Positions 21,357-33,300 of a stretch of 64,000 nucleotides of DNA are shown here, in pieces. Each line of letters opens with the position of its first letter. Position 1 is the stretch's first letter. This stretch comes from Atherinomorus stipes. Its lineage: Eukaryota > Chordata > Actinopteri > Atheriniformes > Atherinidae. The notes below the pieces were generated by a model that searched no databases, was not told the DNA's origin, and saw nothing but the letters and a program-made list of their open reading frames with translations. A program made the position numbers and the translations under genes. Where the stretch lies: assembly GCA_023101725.1 (NCBI GenBank), contig JALJCO010012624.1, positions 1 through 64,000 of the forward strand, in the 5' to 3' direction.

Positions 21357-23064
21357 CCATGGAGACGTGTGGACCACCGTCTGTGACGTAACCATGGAGA
21401 CGTGTGGACCTCCGTCTGTGACGTAACCATGGAAACGTGTGGACCTCGCTCTGTGACGTATCCGTGGAGACGTGTGGACCTCGCTCTGTGATGTAACCAT
21501 GGAGACGTGTGGACCTCGATCTGTGACGTAACCGTGGAGACGTGTGGACCTCGCTCTGTGACGTAACCATGGAGACGTGTGAGTCTCGCTCTGTGATGTA
21601 ACCATGGAGACGTGTGGACCTCGCTCTGTGAAGTAACCATGGAGACGTGTGGACCTCCGTCTGTGATGTTACCATGGAGACTCACGGACATCTCTCTGTG
21701 ACGTAACCATGGAGACGTGTAGAACTCGCTCTGTGAAGTAACCATGGAGACGTGTGGACCTCCGTCTGTGACGTTACCATGGAGAAGCGTGGACGTCCCT
21801 CTGTGAAGTAACCATGGAGACGTGTGGACCTCCGTCTGTGACGTAACCATGGAGACCGGTGGGACTCGTTGGTCCATGGAGCGTGTGGGCGCTTGGAGAA
21901 CCATGGGGGAGGGTGTGACGTCCATGGAAACGTGTGGACCTCCCTGTGACGTAACCATGGAGACGTGGGACGCCGTTGTGACGTAACCATGGAGACGTGT
22001 GGACCTCGGTCTGTGACGTCAGGAGACGTGGGACCTCGGTCTGTGACGTAACCATGGAGACGCGTGACCTCGCTCGGAACATGGAGACGGGGACCTCTGT
22101 GACGTAACCATGGAGACGTGTGGACCTCCGTCTGTGACGTAACCATGGAGACGTGTGGACCTCCGTCTGTGATGTAACCATGGAGACGTGTGGACCTCCG
22201 TCTGTGACGTAACCATGGCGACGTGTAGACCTCCGTCTGTGACGCAACCATGGAGACGTGTGGACCTGCGACGTCTGTGACGTAACCATGGAGACGTGTG
22301 GACCTGGCCGCGCACTGTGACGTAACCATGGAGACGTATGGACGTCCCTCTGTAACGTAACCATGGAGACGCGTAGACGTCCCTCTGTGACGTAACCATG
22401 GAGACGCGTGGACGTCCATCTGTGACGAAACCATGGAGACGTGTGGACCTCCGTCTGTGACGTAACCGTGGAGACGTGTGGACCTCCGTCTGTGACGTAA
22501 CCATGGAGACGTGTACATCTCCGTCTTTGACGAAACCATGGAGACGTGTGGACCTCCGTCTGTGACCTAACCATTGAGATGTGTGGACCTCCGTCTGTGA
22601 CGTAACCATGGAGACTTGTGTACCTCCGTCTCTGACGTAACCATGGAGACGTGTGGACCTCCCTGTGTGACCTTACCATGGAGACGTGTGGACCTCCGTC
22701 TGTGACGTAACCATGGAGACGTGTGGACCTCGCTCTGTGACGTAACCATGGAGACGTGTGGACCTCGCTCTGTGACGTAACCATGGAGACGCGTGGACCT
22801 CGCTCTGTGACGTAACCATGGAGACGTGTGGACCTCGCTCTGTGACGTAACCATGGAGACGTGTGGAACTCGCTCTGTGAAGTAACCATGGAGACGTGTG
22901 GATGTCCCTCTGTGACGTAACCATGGAGACGTGTGGACGTCCCTCTGTGACACAACCATGGAGACGTGTGGACCTCCGTCTGTGATGTAACCATGGAGAC
23001 GTGTGGACCTCCGTCTGTGACGTAACCATGGAGACGTGTGGACCTTCGTCTGTGACGTAACCAT
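21357..23064. repeat. Satellite B between LTR copies 3 and 4, about 49 units with a scrambled patch
   Basis: The first 480 bp are regular. From 21855 to about 22110 the units are truncated or altered by many small indels (gagaccggtggg, catggagcgtgtgggcg, gggggagggtgtgacg, catggagacggggacc), as are 22266-22275 and 22306-22313 more mildly. Regular units resume afterwards and match the segments before LTR copies 5 and 7. The interval is not a whole number of units. Confidence 0.93.
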
Positions 23065-23534
23065 TGTAATGGAAATTTTATGAGCACACTGAGTTTATGC
23101 TCCTGAGCACGTACATTCGTGTATTTTAAGTTTTAATTGCAGCGCATACCTTCAGTTGTCGTTTCTGCACCAATATGAAATATGAGTATAATGTTCTCTT
23201 TTCAGGGTTCAGCTAATGATAAGATTGCAGGTGTTCTCCTTCTGAACTGGCCTTGAATGTCTGAAGTTATGATATGTGCTTGCTAGTTAGATGTGTGAGG
23301 CGCATAGCACATACAGCTTCAGATAAGGATGTGTGATTCATGTCAACTGTGACAGCAACAGTTCCCTGTTTCCAGCCTTTCTCTCTGCCACTGGATAAAA
23401 AGACATGTTCCTTCAGTATTTCTTCAGAAGGTGCTCACAATCTGATTGCGTGCATCATCTCCAACCTGGTTGTAAAATAAACTATATTCTGCAAAGATCA
23501 CCTCATCTGGGTCTTTATTAGAATTTCCACCACA
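23065..23534 (+). mobile_element. Solo LTR, copy 4 of 8
   Basis: This is 470 bp, indistinguishable by eye from copies 2 and 3, with the same CCAT duplication and diagnostic flanking units. Confidence 0.85.
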
Positions 23535-26524
23535 CCATGGAGACGTGTGGACCACCGTCTGTGACGTAACCATGGAGACGTGTGGACCTCCGTCTGTGAC
23601 GTAACCATGGAGACGTGTGGACCTCGCTCTGTGACGTATCCGTGGAGACGTGTGGACCTCGCTCTGTGATGTAACCATGGAGACGTGTGGACCTCGCTCT
23701 GTGACGTAACCGTGGAGACGTGTGGACCTCGCTCTGTGACGTAACCATGGAGACGTGTGAGTCTCGCTCTGTGATGTAACCATGGAGACGTGTGGACCTC
23801 GCTCTGTGAAGTAACCATGGAGACGTGTGGACCTCCGTCTGTGATGTTACCATGGAGACTCACGGACATCTCTCTGTGACGTAACCATGGAGACGTGTAG
23901 AACTCGCTCTGTGAAGTAACCATGGAGACGTGTGGACCTCCGTCTGTGACGTTACCATGGAGAAGCGTGGACGTCCCTCTGTGAAGTAACCATGGAGACG
24001 TGTGGACCTCCGTCTGTGACGTAACCATGGAGACGTGGGGACCTTGCTCTGTGACATAACCATGAAGACGTGTGGACGTCCCTCTGTGACGTAACCATGG
24101 AGACGTGTGGACCTCGCTCTGCTCCGTAACCATGGAGACGTGTGGACCTCGCTCTGTGATGTAACCATGGAGACGTGTGGACGTCCCTCTGTGACGTAAC
24201 CATGGAAACGTGTGGACCTCGCTCTGTGACATAACCATGGAGACACGCGGCCGACCCTCTGTGATGTAACTATGGAGACTTGTGGACCTCGCACTGTGAC
24301 GTAACCATGGAGACGTGTGGACGTCCCTCTGTGACGTAACCATGGAGACGTGTGGACCTCCGTCTGTGACGTAACCATGGAGACATGCGGACCTCGCTCT
24401 GTGACATTACCATGGAGACGCTTGGACCTCGCTCTGTGAAGTAACCATGGAGACGTGTGGACCTCGCTCTGTGACGTAACAAAGGAGACGCGTGGACCTC
24501 GCTCTGTGACGTAACCATGGAGACGTGTGGACCTCACTCTGTGAAGTAACCATGGAGACGCGTGGAACTCGCTCTGTGAAGCAACCATGGAGACGTGTGG
24601 ACGTCCGTCTGTGACGTAACCATGGAGACGTGTGGACATCCCTCTGTGACACAACGATGCAGACATGTGGACCCCCGTCTGTGATGTAACCATGGAGACG
24701 TGTGGACCTCCGTCTGTGACGTAACCATGGCGACGTGTGGACCTCCGTCTGTGACGTAACCATGGAGACGTGTGGACCTACGTCTGTGACGTAACCATGG
24801 AGACGTGTGGACCTCGCTCTATGACGTAACCATGGAGACGTGTGGACCTCGCTCTGTGACGTAACCATGGAGACGTGTGGACCTCCGTCTGTGATGTTAC
24901 CATGGAGACGCGCGGACGTCTCTCTGTGACGTAACCATGGAGATGTGTGGAACTCGCTTTGTGAAGTAACCATGGAGACGTGTGGACCTCCGTCTGTGAC
25001 GTTACCATGGAGACGCGTGGACGTTCCTCTGTGAAGTAACCATGGAGACGTGTGGACCTCGCTCTGTGACGTAACCAAGGAGACGCGTGGACCTCGCTCT
25101 GTGACGTAACCATGGAGACGTTTGGACCTCACTCTGTGAAGTAACCATGGAAACGCGTGGAACTCGCTCTGTGAAGCAACCATGGAGACGTGTGGACGTC
25201 CGTCTGTGACGTAACCATGGAGACGTGTGGACGTCCCTCTGTGACACAACCATGCAGACGTGTGGACCTCCATCTGTGATGTAACCATGGAGACGTGTGG
25301 ACCTCCGTCTGTGACGTAACCATGGCGACGTGTGGACCTCCGTCTGTGACGTAACCATGGAGACGTGTGGACCTACGTCTGTGACGTAACCATGGAGACG
25401 TGTGGACCTCGCTCTATGACGTAACCATGGAGACGTGTGGACCTCGCTCTGTGACGTAACCATGTAGACGTGTGGACCTCCGTCTGTGATGTTACCATGG
25501 AGACGCGCGGACGTCTCTCTGTGACGTAACCATGGAGACGTGTGGAACTTGCTCTGTGAAGTAACCATGGAGACGTGTGGACCTCCGTCTGTGACGTTAC
25601 CATGGAGACGCGTGGACGTTCCTCTGTGAAGTAACCATGGAGACGCGTGGACGTCCCTCTGTTAAATAACCATGGAGACGTGTGGACCTCCATCTGTGAC
25701 GTAACCATGGAGACGTGTGGAACTCGCTCTGTGAAGTAACCATGGAGACGTGTGGACCTCCATCTGTGACGTTACCACAGAGACGCGTGGACGTCCATCT
25801 GTGACGTAACCATGGAGACGTGTGGAACTCGCTCTGTGAAGTAACAATGGAGACGTGTGGACCTCCGTCTGTGACGTAACCATGGAGAGGGGTGGAGACG
25901 TGTGGACCTCGCTCTGTGGACGTAACCAAGGAGACGCGTGGACCTCGCTCTGTGACGTAACCATGGAGACGTGTGGACCTCGCTCTGTGACGTAACCATG
26001 GAGACGTGTGAGTCTCGCTCTGTGATGTAACCATGGAGACGTTTGGACCTCGCTCTGTGAAGTAACCATGGAGACGTGTGGACCTCCGTCTGTGATGTTA
26101 CCATGGAGACGCACGGACATCTCTCTGTGACGTAACCATGGAGACGTGTAGAACTCGCTCTGTGAAGTAACCATGGAGATGTGTGGACCTCGCTCTGTGA
26201 CCTAACCATGGAGACGTGTGGACCTCGCTCTGTGACGTAACCATGGAGACGCGTGGACCTCGCTCTGTGACGTAACCATGGAGACGTGTGGACCTCGCTC
26301 TGTGACGTAACCATGGAGACGTGTGGAACTCGCTCTGTGAAGTAACCATGGAGACGTGTGGATGTCCCTCTGTGACGTAACCATGGAGACGTGTGGACGT
26401 CCCTCTGTGACACAACCATGGAGACGTGTGGACCTCCGTCTGTGATGTAACCATGGAGACGTGTGGACCTCCGTCTGTGACGTAACCATGGAGACGTGTG
26501 GACCTTCGTCTGTGACGTAACCAT
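23535..26524. repeat. Satellite B between LTR copies 4 and 5, about 85 units
   Basis: This holds the first clear 595-bp (17-unit) higher-order repeat, marked by acgatgcag/ccatgcag at 24656 and 25251. A small disrupted patch at 25885-25925 (gagaggggtggagacg, then tgtggacg) breaks the phase. Unit order at the right end matches that before the other LTRs. Confidence 0.94.
24100..25700. repeat. 595-bp higher-order repeat of satellite B (17 units), first site
   Basis: The marker units gaagcaacc, gacacaac(c/g)atgcagacg, catggcgacg, cctacgtct, gctctatgacg and gatgttacc with gagacgcgcgg follow in the same order twice. The atgcag marker is at 24656 and 25251, exactly 595 bp apart. The same 595-bp spacing returns at 27521/28116, 31565/32159 (594, with a 1-bp loss), 34015/34610, 34925/35520 and 47943/48538. 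Outer limits are approximate. Confidence 0.75.
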
Positions 26525-26994
26525 TGTAATGGAAATTTTATGAGCACACTGAGTTTATGCTCCTGAGCACGTACATTCGTGTATTTTAAGTTTTAATTGC
26601 AGCGCATACCTTCAGTTGTCGTTTCTGCACCAATATGAAATATGAGTATAATGTTCTCTTTTCAGGGTTCAGCTAATGATAAGATTGCAGGTGTTCTCCT
26701 TCTGAACTGGCCTTGAATGTCTGAAGTTATGATATGTGCTTGCTAGTTAGATGTGTGAGGCGCATAGCACATACAGCTTCAGATAAGGATGTGTGATTCA
26801 TGTCAACTGTGACAGCAACAGTTCCCTGTTTCCAGCCTTTCTCTCTGCCACTGGATAAAAAGACATGTTCCTTCAGTATTTCTTCAGAAGGTACTCACAA
26901 TCTGATTGCGTGCATCATCTCCAACCTGGTTGTAAAATAAACTATATTCTGCAAAGATCACCTCATCTGGGTCTTTATTAGAATTTCCACCACA
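26525..26994 (+). mobile_element. Solo LTR, copy 5 of 8
   Basis: This is 470 bp with A at 26893 (LTR position 369, ggtactcac), where copies 1-4, 7 and 8 have G. Only copy 6 shares this change, so copies 5 and 6 come from one duplicated parent. Flanks are as for the others. Confidence 0.85.
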
Positions 26995-29903
26995 CCATGG
27001 AGACGTGTGGACCACCGTCTGTGACGTAACCATGGAGACGTGTGGACCTCCGTCTGTGACGTAACCATGGAGACGTGTGGACCTCGCTCTGTGACGTATC
27101 CGTGGAGACGTGTGGACCTCGCTCTGTCACATAACCATGGAGACGTGTGGACCTCGCTCTGTGACGTAACCGTGGAGACGTGTGGACCTCGCTCTGTGAC
27201 GTAACCATGGAGACGTGTGAGTCTCGCTCTGTGATGTAACCATGGAGACGTGTGGACCTCGCTCTGTGACGTAACCATGGAGACGTGTGAGTCTCGCTCT
27301 GTGAAGTAACCATGGAGACGTGTGGACCTCGCTCTGTGACGTAACCAAGGAGACGCGTGGACCTCGCTCTGTGACGTAACCATGGAGACGTGTGGACCTC
27401 ACTCTGTGAAGTAACCATGGAGACGCGTGGAACTCGCTCTGTAAAGCAACCATGGAGACGTGTGGACGTCCGTCTGTGACGTAACCATGGAGACGTGTGG
27501 ACATCCCTCTTTGACACAACGATGCAGACGTGTGGACCCCCGTCTGTGATGTAACCATGGAGACGTGTGGACCTCCGTCTGTGACGTAACCATGGCGACG
27601 TGTGGACCTCCGTCTGTGACGTAACCATGGAGACGTGTGGACCTACGTCTGTGACGTAACCATGGAGACGTGTGGACCTCGCTCTATGACGTAACCATGG
27701 AGACGTGTGGACCTCGCTCTGTGACGTAACCATGGAGACGTGTGGACCTCCGTCTGTGATGTTACCATGGAGACGCGCGGACGTCTCTCTGTGACGTAAC
27801 CATGGAGATGTGTGGAACTCGCTTTGTGAAGTAACCATGGAGACGTGTGGACCTCCGTCTGTGACGTTACCATGGAGACGCGTGGACGTTCCTCTGTGAA
27901 GTAACCATGGAGACGTGTGGACCTCGCTCTGTGACGTAACCAAGGAGACGCGTGGACCTCGCTCTGTGACGTAACCATGGAGACGTTTGGACCTCACTCT
28001 GTGAAGTAACCATGGAAACGCGTGGAACTCGCTCTGTGAAGCAACCATGGAGACGTGTGGACGTCCGTCTGTGACGTAACCATGGAGACGTGTGGACGTC
28101 CCTCTGTGACACAACCATGCAGACGTGTGGACCTCCATCTGTGATGTAACCATGGAGACGTGTGGACCTCCGTCTGTGACGTAACCATGGAGACGTGTGG
28201 ACCTACGTCTGTGACGTAACCATGGAGACGTGTGGACCTCGCTCTATGACGTAACCATGGAGACGTGTGGACCTCGCTCTGTGACGTAACCATGTAGACG
28301 TGTGGACCTCGCTCTGTGACGTAACCATGGAGACGTGTGGACCTCCGTCTGTGATGTTACCATGGAGACGCGCGGACGTCTCTCTGTGACGTAACCATGG
28401 AGACGTGTGGAACTTGCTCTGTGAAGTAACCATGGAGATGTGTGGACCTCCGTCTGTGACGTTACCATGGAGACGCGTGGACGTTCCTCTGTGAAGTAAC
28501 CATGGAGACGCTTGGACGTCCCTCTGTTAAATAACCATGGAGACGTGTGGACCTCCATCTGTGATGTTACCATGGAGACGCGCGGACGTCGCTCTGTGAC
28601 GTAACCATGGAGACGTGTGGAACTCGCTCTGTGAAGTAACCATGGAGACGTGTGGACCTCCATCTGTGACGTTACCACAGAGACGCGTGGACGTCCCTCT
28701 GTGAAGTAACAATGGAGACGTGTGGACCTCCGTCTGTGACGTAACCATGGAGACGTGTGGACGTCCCTCTGTGACGTAACCATGGAGACGTGTGGACCTC
28801 GCTCTGTGACGTAACCAAGGAGACGCGTGGACCTCGCTCTGTGACGTAACCATGGAGACGTGTGGACCTCGCTCTGTGACGTAACCATGGAGACATGTGA
28901 GTCTCGCTCTGTGATGTAACCATGGAGACGTTTGGACCTCGCTCTGTGAAGTAACCATGGAGACGTGTGGACCTCCGTCTGTGATGTTACCATGGAGACG
29001 CACGGACATCTCTCTGTGACGTAACCATGGAGACGTGTAGAACTCGCTCTGTGAAGTAACCATGGAGATGTGTGGACCTCGCTCTGTGACCTAACCATGG
29101 AGACGTGTGGACCTCGCTCTGTGACGTAACCATGGAGACGCGTGGACCTCGCTCTGTCACATAACCATGGAGACGTGTGGACCTCGCTCTGTGACGTAAC
29201 CGTGGAGACGTGTGGACCTCGCTCTGTGACGTAACCATGGAGACGTGTGAGTCTCGCTCTGTGATGTAACCATGGAGACGTGTGGACCTCGCTCTGTGAC
29301 GTAACCATGGAGACGTGTGAGTCTCGCTCTGTGAAGTAACCATGGAGACGTGTGGACCTCGCTCTGTGACGTAACCAAGGAGACGCGTGGACCTCGCTCT
29401 GTGACGTAACCATGGAGACGTGTGGACCTCACTCTGTGAAGTAACCATGGAGACGTGTGGACGTCCGTCTGTGACGTAACCATGGAGACGTGTGGACATC
29501 CCTCTGTGACACAACGATGCAGACGTGTGGACCCCCGTCTGTGATGTAACCTTGGAGATGTGTGGACGTCCCTCTGTGACACAACCATGGAGACGTGTGG
29601 ACCTCCCTCTGTGACGTAACCATGGAGACGTGTGGACCTCGCTCTGTGACATAACCATGGAGACACGCGGCCGACCCTCTGTGATGTAACTATGGAGACG
29701 TGTGGAACTCGCTCTGTGAAGTAACCATGGAGACGTGTGGATGTCCCTCTGTGACGTAACCATGGAGACGTGTGGACGTCCCTCTGTGACACAACCATGG
29801 AGACGTGTGGACCTCCCTCTGTGACGTAACCATGGAGAGGTGTGGACCTCCGTCTGTGACGTAACCATGGAGACGTGTGGACCTTCGTCTGTGACGTAAC
29901 CAT
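26995..29903. repeat. Satellite B between LTR copies 5 and 6: 83 units
   Basis: The interval is 2,909 bp, exactly 83 units plus the 4-bp target duplication. The 595-bp higher-order marker is at 27521 and 28116. A third marker at 29516 lies near a partial repeat of the 27.1-27.5 kb order (gtgagtctc units, then caaggagacgcg). Confidence 0.95.
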
Positions 29904-30373
29904 TGTAATGGAAATTTTATGAGCACACTGAGTTTATGCTCCTGAGCACGTACATTCGTGTATTTTAAGTTTTAATTGCAGCGCATACCTTCAGTTGTCG
30001 TTTCTGCACCAATATGAAATATGAGTATAATGTTCTCTTTTCAGGGTTCAGCTAATGATAAGATTGCAGGTGTTCTCCTTCTGAACTGGCCTTGAATGTC
30101 TGAAGTTATGATATGTGCTTGCTAGTTAGATGTGTGAGGCGCATAGCACATACAGCTTCAGATAAGGATGTGTGATTCATGTCAACTGTGACAGCAACAG
30201 TTCCCTGTTTCCAGCCTTTCTCTCTGCCACTGGATAAAAAGACATGTTCCTTCAGTATTTCTTCAGAAGGTACTCACAATCTGATTGCGTGCATCATCTC
30301 CAACCTGGTTGTAAAATAAACTATATTCTGCAAAGATCACCTCATCTGGGTCTTTATTAGAATTTCCACCACA
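29904..30373 (+). mobile_element. Solo LTR, copy 6 of 8
   Basis: This is 470 bp and carries the same derived A (30272, LTR position 369) as copy 5. Copies 5 and 6 are 3,379 bp apart, indicating a tandem duplication of about 3.4 kb that included the LTR. Confidence 0.85.
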
Positions 30374-33300
30374 CCATGGAGACGTGTGGACCACCGTCTG
30401 TGACGTAACCATGGAGACGTGTGAGTCTCGCTCTGTGATGTAACCATGGAGACGTGTGGACGTCCCTCTGTGACACAACCATGGAGACGTGTGGACCTCC
30501 GTCTGTGATGTAACCATGGAGACGTGTGGACCTCGATCTGTGACGTAACCGTGGAGACGTGTGGACCTCGCTCTGTGACGTAACCATGGAGACGTGTGAG
30601 TCTCGCTCTGTGATGTAACCATGGAGACGTGTGGACCTAGCTCTGTGAAGTAACGATGGAGACGTGTGGACCTCCGTCTGTGATGTTACCATGGAGACTC
30701 ACGGACATCTCTCTGTGACGTAACCATGGAGACGTGTAGAACTCGCTCTGTGAAGTAACCATGGAGACGTGTGGACCTCCGTCTGTGACGTTACCATGGA
30801 GAAGCGTGGACGTCCCTTTGTGAAGTAACCATGGAGACGTGTGGACCTCCGTCTGTGACGTAACCATGGAGACGTGGGGACCTTGCTCTGTGACATAACC
30901 ATGAAGACGTGTGGACGTCCCTCTGTGACGTAACCATGGAGACGTGTGGACCTCGCTCTGCTCCGTAACCATGGAGACGTGTGGACCTCGCTCTGTGATG
31001 TAACCTTGGAGATGTGTGGACGTTCCTCTGTGACATAACCATGGAGACGTGTGGACCTCACTCTGTGACGTAACCATGGAGACATGTGGACGTCCCTCTG
31101 TGACGTAACCATGGAGACGTGTGGACCTCGCTCTGTGACATAACCATGGAGACACGCGGCCGACCCTCTGTGATGTAACTATGGAGACGTGTGGACCTCG
31201 CACTGTGACGTAACCATGGAGACGTGTGGACGTCCCTCTGTGACGTAACCATGGAGACGTGTGGACCTCCGTCTGTGACGTAACCATGGAGACATGCGGA
31301 CCTCGCTCTGTGACATAACCATGGAGACGCTTGGACCTCGCGCTGTGAAGTAACCATGGAGACGTGTGGACCTCGCTCTGTGACGTAACCAAGGAGACGC
31401 GTGGACCTCGCTCTGTGACGTAACCATGGAGACGTGTGGACCTCACTCTGTGAAGTAACCATGGAGACGCGTGGAACTCGCTCTGTGAAGCAACCATGGA
31501 GACGTGTGGACGTCCGTCTGTGACGTAACCATAGAGAGGTGTGGACGTCCCTCTGTGACACAACCATGCAGACGTGTGGACCCCCGTCTGTGATGTAACC
31601 ATGGAGACGTGTGGACCTCCGTCTGTGACGTAACCATGGCGACGTGGGGACCTCCGGTTGGACGTAGCCATGGAGACGTGTGGACCTACGTCTGTGACGT
31701 AACCATGGAGACGTGTGGACGTCGCTCTATGACGAAACCATGGAGACGTGTGGACCTCGCTCTGTGACGTAACCATGGAGACGTGTGGACCTCCGTCTGT
31801 GATGTTACCATGGAGACGCGCGGACGTCTCTCTGTGACGCAACCATGGAGATGTGTGGAACTCGCTTTGTGAAGTAACCATGGAGACGTGTGGACCTCCG
31901 TCTGTGACGTTACCATGGAGACGCGTGGACGTTCCTCTGTGAAGTAACCATGGAGACGTGTGGACCTCGCTCTGTGACGTAACCAAGGAGACGCGTGGAC
32001 CTCGCTCTGTGACGTAACCATGGAGACGTGTGGACCTCACTCTGTGAAGTAACCAAGGAAACGCGTGGAACTCGCTCTGTGAAGCAACCATGGAGACGTG
32101 TGGACGTCCGTCTGTGACGTAACCATGGAGACGTGTGGACGTCCCTCTGTGACACAACCATGCAGATGTGTGGACCTCCATCTGTGATGTAACCATGGAG
32201 ACGTGTGGACCTCCGTCTGTGACGTAACCATGGTGACGTGTGGACCTCCGTCTGTGACGTAACCATGGAGACGTGTGGACCTACGTCTGTGACGTAACCA
32301 TGGAGACGTGTGGACCTCGCTCTGTGACGTAACCATGGAGACGCGTGGACCTCGCTCTGTGACGTAACCATGGAGACGTGTGGACGTCCGTCTGTGACGT
32401 AACCATGGAGACGTGTGGACCTCCGTCTGTGACGTAACCATGGAGACGTGTGGACCTCTGTCTGTGACGTAACCATGAAGACGTGTAGACCTCCGTCTGT
32501 GACATAACCATGGAGACGTGTGGACCTCCTTCTGTGACGTAACCATGAAGACGTGTGGACCTCCCTCTGTGACGTAACCATGGAGATGTGTGGACCTCGA
32601 TCTGTGACGTAACCATGGAGATGTGTGGACGTCCCTCTGTGACGTAACCATGGTATCGTGTGGACCTCGCTCTGTGACGTAACCATGGAGACGTGTGGAC
32701 GTCCCTCTGTGAAGTAACAATGGAGACGTGTGGACCTCGCTCTGTGACGTAACCATGGAGACGTGTGGACCTTGCACTGTGACATAACCATGGAGACGTG
32801 TGGACATCCCTCTGTGACGTAACCATGGAGACGTGTGGACGTCCCTCTGTGACATAAATTATGGAGACGTGTGGACGTCCGTCTGTGACGTAACCATGGA
32901 GACGTGTGGACCTCGCTCTGTGACGTAACCAAGGAGACGCGTGGACCTCGCTCTGTGACGTAACCATGGAGACGTGTGGACCTCACTCTGTGAAGTAACC
33001 ATGGAAACGCGTGGAACTCGCTCTGTGAAGCAACCATGGAGACGTGTGGACGTCCGTCTGTGACGTAACCATGGAGACGTGTGGACGTCCCTCTGTGACA
33101 CAACCATGCAGACGTGTGGACCTCCATCTGTGACGTAACCATGGAGACGTGTGGACCTCAGTCTGTGACGTAACCATGGCGACGTGTGGACCTCCGTCTG
33201 TGACGTAACCATGGAGACGTGTGGACCTACGTCTGTGACGTAACCATGGAGACGTGTGGACCTCGCTCTATGACGTAACCATGGAGACGTGTGGACCTCG

